The translations under genes and the position numbers were made by a program. A DNA stretch of 64,000 bases, taken from Streptomyces lucensis JCM 4490 (GTDB lineage Bacteria > Actinomycetota > Actinomycetes > Streptomycetales > Streptomycetaceae). Of the stretch, positions 58,762-64,000 are shown piece after piece. Position 1 is the first letter of the stretch. Each line of letters begins with the position of its first letter. Below the pieces are notes generated by a model. The model ran no database searches and was not told the origin of the DNA. It was given only the letters and a program-made list of their open reading frames with translations. Location of the stretch: positions 1 to 64,000 of the forward strand of contig NZ_BMUE01000012.1 in NCBI RefSeq assembly GCF_014650035.1. Direction: 5' to 3'.

Positions 58762-59127
58762 GTGACCGAGATTGACGCGAAGATCGATGCTCTCGTCCCC
58801 GCCTGGCTCACCCTCCCCGACATCGCCGAACAGCTCGGCGTCGAGGTGACACGGGTGCGGCAGCTGGTCAAGGAGGGCCAGCTCATCGCCGTACGCCGTG
58901 GTGAGAACAAGGCACTGCACGTCCCCGCCGCCTTCATCGACGGGGACAAGGTGACCAAGGGCCTGTCCGGGACCCTGACCCTGCTGCGGGACGACGGTTT
59001 CACGGTCGAAGAGATGATCGAATGGCTCTTCACCCCCGACCCGACCCTGCCCGGCACCCCCGCGCAGGCCCTGAGCGAGAATCGCGGCACGGAGGTGAAG
59101 CGCCGGGCCCAGGCGCTCGCCGTCTGA
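58762..59127 (+). CDS. Rv2175c-family DNA-binding protein
   Basis: 121 residues. N-terminal HTH of excisionase/MerR-like type ([24 protein letters not shown]) and a C-terminal domain [22 protein letters not shown] that matches the Rv2175c C-domain. In Mycobacterium the homologue is phosphorylated by the PASTA-kinase relative PknL, coded next to it. Here a PASTA kinase is coded 4 kb away, and a Thr-containing N-terminus (MTEID) could be a target. Leaderless start likely. Confidence 0.85.
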   Translation: MTEIDAKIDALVPAWLTLPDIAEQLGVEVTRVRQLVKEGQLIAVRRGENKALHVPAAFIDGDKVTKGLSGTLTLLRDDGFTVEEMIEWLFTPDPTLPGTPAQALSENRGTEVKRRAQALAV

Positions 59128-59143
59128 GCCGACCCGCACCAGC

Positions 59144-59175
59144 GGGTGGCGTGCGGCCCGGCCCGCACGCCACCC
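59144..59175. terminator. Terminator between the Rv2175c-like gene and thiE
   Basis: Perfect 13-bp stem (gggtggcgtgcgg) with loop CCCGGC. It separates thiE from the upstream gene. Confidence 0.82.
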
Positions 59176-59218
59176 GGCGCAGCCACCAGGTACGCCGACC
59201 ATCCGGGGGGACCTACGC

Positions 59219-59866
59219 ATGTCCGACACCGCCCGCGCCGCACTCGCCGACGCCCGTCTGTACCTGTGCACGGACGCCCGCAGGAGCCAGGGCGACCTCC
59301 CCGAGTTCCTGGACGCGGTCCTGGCCGGCGGAGTCGACGTCGTGCAGCTGCGCGACAAGGGCATGGAGGCCGCCGAGGAGCTGGAGCACCTGCGGGTGTT
59401 CGCCGACGCCTGCGCCCGGCACGGCAAGCTGCTCGCGGTGAACGACCGGGCGGACGTCGCCCACGCGGCCCGCGCCGACGTGCTGCACCTCGGCCAGGGC
59501 GACCTGCCGGTCCCCGCGGCCCGTGCCGTCCTCGGCGACGGCGTCCTGATCGGCCGCTCCACGCACTCCGAGGCCGAGGCGGCCGCCGCCGCCGTCCAGG
59601 AGGGCGTCGACTACTTCTGCACCGGCCCGTGCTGGCCCACCCCCACCAAGCCCGGCCGGCCCGCACCCGGCCTCGGCCTGGTCCGCCACACGGCGGGCCT
59701 CGGTACGAACCGCCCCTGGTTCGCCATCGGCGGCATCGACCTGGGCAACCTGGACGAGGTGCTGGACGCCGGCGCCCGCCGCGTGGTCGTGGTCCGCGCG
59801 ATCACCGGGGCGGACGACCCGGGAGCGGCCGCCGCGGAGTTCGCCAAGCGGCTGCGGCAGCTCTGA
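59219..59866 (+). CDS. thiE: Thiamine-phosphate synthase (ThiE)
   Basis: 215-residue TIM barrel that couples the pyrimidine and thiazole phosphates to thiamine phosphate. VVQLRDKGM binds the pyrimidine diphosphate, [11 protein letters not shown] and HLGQGDLPV the phosphate and Mg, and [11 protein letters not shown], then [14 protein letters not shown] complete the site. ATG 59219 follows GGGGGGACC. No TPP riboswitch is seen before it, unlike thiOSG, so it is controlled separately. Confidence 0.95.
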   Translation: MSDTARAALADARLYLCTDARRSQGDLPEFLDAVLAGGVDVVQLRDKGMEAAEELEHLRVFADACARHGKLLAVNDRADVAHAARADVLHLGQGDLPVPAARAVLGDGVLIGRSTHSEAEAAAAAVQEGVDYFCTGPCWPTPTKPGRPAPGLGLVRHTAGLGTNRPWFAIGGIDLGNLDEVLDAGARRVVVVRAITGADDPGAAAAEFAKRLRQL

Positions 59867-59947
59867 GCGAAGCCGCCCCCGCGGGCGAACGACGCGGCAT
59901 GCGGACGCGGCCCAGTGGTCGTCTCCGGGAGGCCGCCGACGGGCCGC

Positions 59948-59976
59948 TGTCCAGGTTTTTGTCCAAGGGGTGGACA
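59948..59976. repeat. TGTCCA repeats upstream of metF
   Basis: TGTCCA occurs at 59948 and 59960, and TGGACA at 59971, giving two direct repeats 12 bp apart and an inverted partner. CGGACA follows at 59991. They lie about 70-100 nt before metF and could be operator half-sites. Confidence 0.4.
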
Positions 59977-60038
59977 GAGAACCGACAATCCGGACAAATG
60001 CCCGGCCTCCGGTTGGGGTGCCGTCCGCCCCTGGCTAA

Positions 60039-60971
<933 letters not shown>

Positions 60972-61027
60972 ACCGGCCGTACCGCGATACGACACACTGC
61001 GTAGCGGCCACTGGGAGAGGGGCGTAC

Positions 61028-61930
61028 ATGGGCTGGACGGTCCTCTACATCGCGTTCGGCGGCGTCGCGCTGTGGCTGCTGGGCGAGGTGCTGCTGCAGT
61101 ACAAGGCGCGGCTGCGCTGGCGGCTGCTCGCCTTCGCCGGCTTCCTCGGCGTCGTGCTCGGTGTGCTGATGCCCTCCGTCATCGTGATCGGGCTGGGCGC
61201 GATCGCCTTCGCGATCGGGCAGACCTACGTCACCCTGTCGTTCCGCCGCGGCTTCGCCGCCGGCTGGGCGGTCAAGCGGCCCGAGGAAGGGGCCCCGGCC
61301 GCCGGCGGCAGCAAGCGCCGCCGCGGCAGGGCGGACCGGCACGACCCGGTCCTGGAGGTCTCCGGCCCGGAGCACGCCGGTGCGGGCGACGACGGGGACA
61401 CCGGCCACGCCGCACCCGGCGCCCACGACACGGGCGAGTACGACGACTACGACCGCGACGACGTGTTCACCCCGGCCCGCTCCGCCGATTCCACCGCCGT
61501 CTACGAGCCGCAGCCCCTGCCCGACGACACCGGCAGCTACGGCGTCTACGGCGACACCGCCTACGCGCACACCGCCCAGCAGCAGAGCCACGCCTACGAC
61601 TACTCCGGCTACGGGCAGCAGGGCTACGGCTACGACGCCGGCCAGCAGCAGGGCTACGCCAACTACTCCGACCCGTACATCGGCAGCCAGTCCTACGGCG
61701 GCGCCCCGTACGACCCGGGCTACGCCCAGCAGTACGGCCAGCAGGGCTACGCCCAGGACCCGTACGCCACCGGCGGCTACGGCGAGACCCCGGCCGGCGG
61801 GCTGTGGGTACCGCAGCAGCGCACCGACGAGACCTACGGCGGCGAACTCCCGCAGGAGCAGCCGTACCCGTACCAGGCGGGCGGGCAGACGCAGCAGGGC
61901 GCCGGGTACGACGAGCAGTACCGCTTCTGA
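61028..61930 (+). CDS. Membrane protein with Tyr/Gln/Gly-rich low-complexity tail
   Basis: 300 residues. Three N-terminal hydrophobic segments (WTVLYIAFGGVALWLLGEV, LLAFAGFLGVVLGVLMPS, VIVIGLGAIAFAIGQTYV) are followed by a basic stretch (KRRRGRADRH), an acidic stretch (DDYDRDD) and about 130 residues of Tyr/Gln/Gly repeats such as GYGQQGYGYDAGQQQGY and YAQQYGQQGYAQDPY. The tail looks like the prion-like low-complexity type known from phase-separating proteins. ATG 61028 follows GGAGAGGGGCG. Role unknown; conserved after metF in Streptomyces as far as I recall. Confidence 0.82.
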   Translation: MGWTVLYIAFGGVALWLLGEVLLQYKARLRWRLLAFAGFLGVVLGVLMPSVIVIGLGAIAFAIGQTYVTLSFRRGFAAGWAVKRPEEGAPAAGGSKRRRGRADRHDPVLEVSGPEHAGAGDDGDTGHAAPGAHDTGEYDDYDRDDVFTPARSADSTAVYEPQPLPDDTGSYGVYGDTAYAHTAQQQSHAYDYSGYGQQGYGYDAGQQQGYANYSDPYIGSQSYGGAPYDPGYAQQYGQQGYAQDPYATGGYGETPAGGLWVPQQRTDETYGGELPQEQPYPYQAGGQTQQGAGYDEQYRF

Positions 61931-61958
61931 GGTCCCCGGCCCCCGGCGCCCGCCCCGC

Positions 61959-63467
61959 TCACTGCGAGCCGCGGAACCCGGGGCCCTCCACGATCAGCCC
62001 GGCCACCAGCGCCCCCGACATGCCCGCGTGCGGCAGGCCGCCGCCGGGGTGCGACCAGCCGCCGGCCGTGAACAGGCCCGGCAGCGAGGTGGTGTTGGCC
62101 GGGTGCAGCACACCCTCCGGCGCGGCCAGGGCGGGCGGCGGCACCGCGCCGCCCGTGGCCCCCGTCTCCCGCTCGGTGTCCAGGGGCGTGCGCACCTCGC
62201 GCCACAGCACCCGCTCGCGCAGCCCGGGCACGGCCCGTTCGGCGGCGGCCACCATCCGGTCGGCGAAGGCGCCGGCGGTCCCCGGCGCGGCCCAGTCGTA
62301 CTCGGTCGCCGACGGCACCGTCGCCGTCAGCACCACCGACTCGTGCTCCCCGTCGGGGCGCAGGGCCGGGTCGTCCGGCCGGTCCACCAGGACCGTGGGC
62401 AGGTCGGGCAGCACCCCGTGCCGGAACAGATCGAGGTCGCCCTCGCCGTCGGCCGCGTGCACCACCGTGCGGTGCGCGGCGCCCGGCTCGCGCGCGCCGC
62501 GCAGCGCCAGGCACACCACCACCCGGCCCGGGTAGCGGTCCTCGCGCTCCGCCGGCACGTCCCGCGCGCCGTACAGCTCCCTCCCCGCGACCAGGCCGCC
62601 GAGCCGCCACGGCCCGGTGCCGACGACGAAGTCCGCCCCGGCGGCCGTGCCCCCGGCCAGTTCGACACCCGCCGCCCGGCCGTCCTCCTCGACGATCCGG
62701 ATGACCTCGGCGCCGAAGACGAACTCGACCCGGCGCTCCAGGCACCGTTCGTAGACCGCGCGGGCCAGCTCCCGGATCCCGCCGCGCACGTGCCAGGTGC
62801 CGAAGGCGTGCTCCATGTACGGCAGCACGGCCGCGCTCGCCGGTGCGATCCCGGGATCCAGGCCGTACGCGAGCGCGCAGCCCTCCAGCAGCTGCGCCAG
62901 CCGGGCGTCGCGCAGCTCCCAGGAGCCGATCTCGTGCAGCTTGACCGCCCGCCGGGTGCGCCACAGCCGCTTGTGCGGGACGCCCGGATACGGCTCCTTC
63001 TCCTCCAGCACCCGCCAGTCGGACCACAGCGGTTCCTCCAGCAGGGGCCGGCGGGTGCGGTCCCAGGCCTCGCGCGCCCGCACCAGGAAGTCGCCCCAGC
63101 GCTCGCCCGCTCCCTCGCCCAGCGCCTCGTCCAGGGCCGCGACGACTCCGGCGCGCGAGGCGTTCGGCAGCGACACCTCGGTGCCGTCCGCGAAGACGTG
63201 CCGCGAGGACGGGTCGACCTGGACCAGGCCGACGCACTCCTCCAGCGGTTGTCTGCCGGTCTTGACGAACAGGTCGCGGTAGACCGCGGGCAGCGTCAGC
63301 AGACCCGGTCCGGTGTCGAAGGCGAACCCGTCCCGTTCGAACCGGCGCACCGCGCCGCCGTACGTCCGTGTGCGCTCGTACACCACCACCCGGTGGCCCG
63401 CGACGGCCAGCCGGGCAGCGGCCGCCATCGCGCCCATCCCGGCGCCGATCACCGCAATCCGTGCCAT
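61959..63467 (-). CDS. CrtI/phytoene desaturase-like FAD oxidoreductase
   Basis: 502-residue flavoprotein. N-terminal dinucleotide motif RIAVIGAGMGAMAAAARLAV then VVVYERTRTYGG, and the C-terminal FAD signature GLFTAGGWSHPGGGLPHAGMSGALVAG are those of the carotene desaturase/ketolase-isomerase family. No other carotenoid genes (crtB, crtE, crtY) lie nearby, so carotenoid synthesis cannot be inferred. ATG 63467 starts directly on the FAD motif; upstream in-frame codons lack a ribosome site. Confidence 0.9.
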   Translation of the reverse strand: MARIAVIGAGMGAMAAAARLAVAGHRVVVYERTRTYGGAVRRFERDGFAFDTGPGLLTLPAVYRDLFVKTGRQPLEECVGLVQVDPSSRHVFADGTEVSLPNASRAGVVAALDEALGEGAGERWGDFLVRAREAWDRTRRPLLEEPLWSDWRVLEEKEPYPGVPHKRLWRTRRAVKLHEIGSWELRDARLAQLLEGCALAYGLDPGIAPASAAVLPYMEHAFGTWHVRGGIRELARAVYERCLERRVEFVFGAEVIRIVEEDGRAAGVELAGGTAAGADFVVGTGPWRLGGLVAGRELYGARDVPAEREDRYPGRVVVCLALRGAREPGAAHRTVVHAADGEGDLDLFRHGVLPDLPTVLVDRPDDPALRPDGEHESVVLTATVPSATEYDWAAPGTAGAFADRMVAAAERAVPGLRERVLWREVRTPLDTERETGATGGAVPPPALAAPEGVLHPANTTSLPGLFTAGGWSHPGGGLPHAGMSGALVAGLIVEGPGFRGSQ

Positions 63468-63760
63468 GCCCGCGACCCTATCGACCGCCACCGGCGCTCA
63501 GGGCGCCGGGCCGTGCCCGGGTACGCGTGCGGACGGCTGAGTATCCGTACCTAGGCCCCGGGATGAGTACGCGCGCGGATGGGACCCGGCCCGTGCGCAC
63601 GGGAGAGTGGAGGCACGGCAAGGGGGCGCGGCACGGCACCGCCGGCACGGGGCGGCGGAACGGCGTCCGCGCCCCGGCCGCTCCTTCCGCCGATCCGTCG
63701 GCGGAAGCGAGACGGGGCCCGGTGGGCGACCGCCCGCGGGGCGCCATCGGGGGAAGACCG
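63468..63760. other. Intergenic region with no gene seen
   Basis: About 290 bp between the CrtI-like gene and a tandem repeat. One open frame runs through it on the plus strand, but its composition (Arg/Gly/Pro-rich) and lack of a ribosome site argue against coding. Promoter elements for the minus-strand CrtI-like gene should lie near 63470-63520; I saw no clear box. Confidence 0.5.
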
Positions 63761-63799
63761 TACGGGGGAGTACGGGGGAGTACGGGGGAGTACGGGGGG
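63761..63799. repeat. 10-bp tandem repeat, about four copies
   Basis: tacgggggag is repeated three times exactly and a fourth time as tacggggggt. It lies just before a strong hairpin. Confidence 0.8.
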
Positions 63800-63808
63800 T
63801 TCGGGGAG

Positions 63809-63848
63809 GGGGAAGGCGCCGGTCCGGCAGCGGGCCGGCGCCTTCCCC
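63809..63848 (-). terminator. Terminator of the partial minus-strand gene
   Basis: 18-bp stem (ggggaaggcgccggtccg with one G-T pair) and loop GCAG, starting 6 nt after the stop at 63855. Confidence 0.78.
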
Positions 63849-63854
63849 GCGCGC

Positions 63855-64000
63855 TCAGCCCCTGCCGCTGACGCGCCCCTGGAGCAGACGGGAGAGGGCC
63901 GCGTGGACGTCGTCCAGGGACCGTTCGGGCTGGAACGACTTCCAGTCCAGCGCGGCCACCAGGACCATGCCGACCAGTGCGGCCGCCGTCAGCTGGACAT
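63855..64000 (-). CDS. C-terminal end of a possible TetR-type regulator, cut by window edge
   Basis: The last 48 codons: QLTAAALVGMVLVAALDW, then a segment with SFQPERSLDDVHAALSRLLQGR, ending in VSGRG. All-helical composition and the amphipathic last helix resemble the ligand domain end of TetR-family regulators, but this is too little for a firm call. The stop is at 63855-63857, followed by a strong hairpin. Confidence 0.5.
   Translation of the reverse strand, partial: VQLTAAALVGMVLVAALDWKSFQPERSLDDVHAALSRLLQGRVSGRG

Noticed and set aside
61959-63467. Carotenoid gene cluster around the CrtI-like gene
   Set aside because: No phytoene synthase, cyclase or other crt gene in the neighbourhood; the family is broader than carotenoid desaturases.
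63555-63871. Small plus-strand gene starting MSTRADGTRPVRTGEW
   Set aside because: No ribosome site, runs through the tandem repeat and the terminator hairpin, Arg/Gly-rich composition. Probably non-coding.

Overview
The window is a high-GC actinobacterial chromosome segment. Third-codon positions are almost all G or C, GTG and TTG starts are common, and gene content and order match the conserved Streptomyces chromosome core. From memory, the order equals the S. coelicolor block running from ctaD (SCO2155 area) down to metF (SCO2103 area). I assign it to a Streptomyces species. One contiguous block, about 11.6 to 22.5 kb, has no counterpart that I recall there and looks like an inserted specialised-metabolite cluster.

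Layout. 1-7.7 kb: end of ctaD, then ctaF, an L,D-transpeptidase, an atypical receiver protein, ctaE and qcrCAB. Together these carry the actinobacterial bcc-aa3 respiratory supercomplex. 7.8-11.6 kb: trpD, a PRC-barrel protein, a tiny membrane protein, a SAM-IV-like riboswitch in front of a class V aminotransferase, and an Lrp ligand-domain protein. 11.6-22.5 kb: a terpenoid cluster. Its heart is cotB1-cotB2-cotB3-cotB4-like, meaning a GGPP synthase, a cyclooctat-9-en-7-ol synthase and two P450s, the pathway to the 5-8-5 diterpene cyclooctatin. Around it lie two further P450s, a PapA5/condensation-type acyltransferase, a TetR regulator and an acyl-CoA dehydrogenase, none of which I recall from the minimal cotB1-4 set. 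22.5-31 kb: rhomboid protease, zinc ribbon, NYN RNase-like protein, two tandem NlpC/P60 wall hydrolases, a gluzincin lipoprotein, a PadR/MATE divergon and a GT87 mannosyltransferase. 32-40 kb: PimB-like glycosyltransferase, FadD, metallophosphoesterase, SRPBCC protein, an ArsA-like ATPase with a degenerate P-loop, a DUF5304 protein and glucokinase glkA. 42-50 kb: acyltransferase, MacSR-type two-component system, pfkA, trpEG with a Trp-rich leader peptide and attenuator, class II DAHP synthase, and bfd/bfr. 50-64 kb: a sulfite-oxidase-like protein, a CsoR-box DUF4396 protein, endonuclease IV, a PASTA kinase, thiOSG under a TPP riboswitch, an FAD oxidoreductase, an Rv2175c-like protein, thiE, metF, a Tyr/Gln/Gly-tailed membrane protein, a CrtI-like oxidoreductase and the end of a possible TetR gene.

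How parts work together. The respiratory genes form a coherent electron-transfer unit. trpD, trpEG and DAHP synthase form a dispersed aromatic amino acid set. The thi genes are split into a riboswitch-controlled thiOSG operon and a separate thiE. The terpenoid block reads as pathway plus tailoring plus regulator: GGPP, then a 5-8-5 alcohol, then hydroxylations, then a possible acylation. It is the best candidate for new chemistry here. Several regulatory elements can be read directly: two riboswitches, a trp attenuator, an 18-bp perfect PadR-type operator, a CsoR-type box, an iron box, a palindrome over the ctaE start codon, and a series of TANNNT boxes 6-8 nt before start codons that suggest leaderless mRNAs. 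I saw no tRNA, rRNA, CRISPR array, transposase or phage gene.
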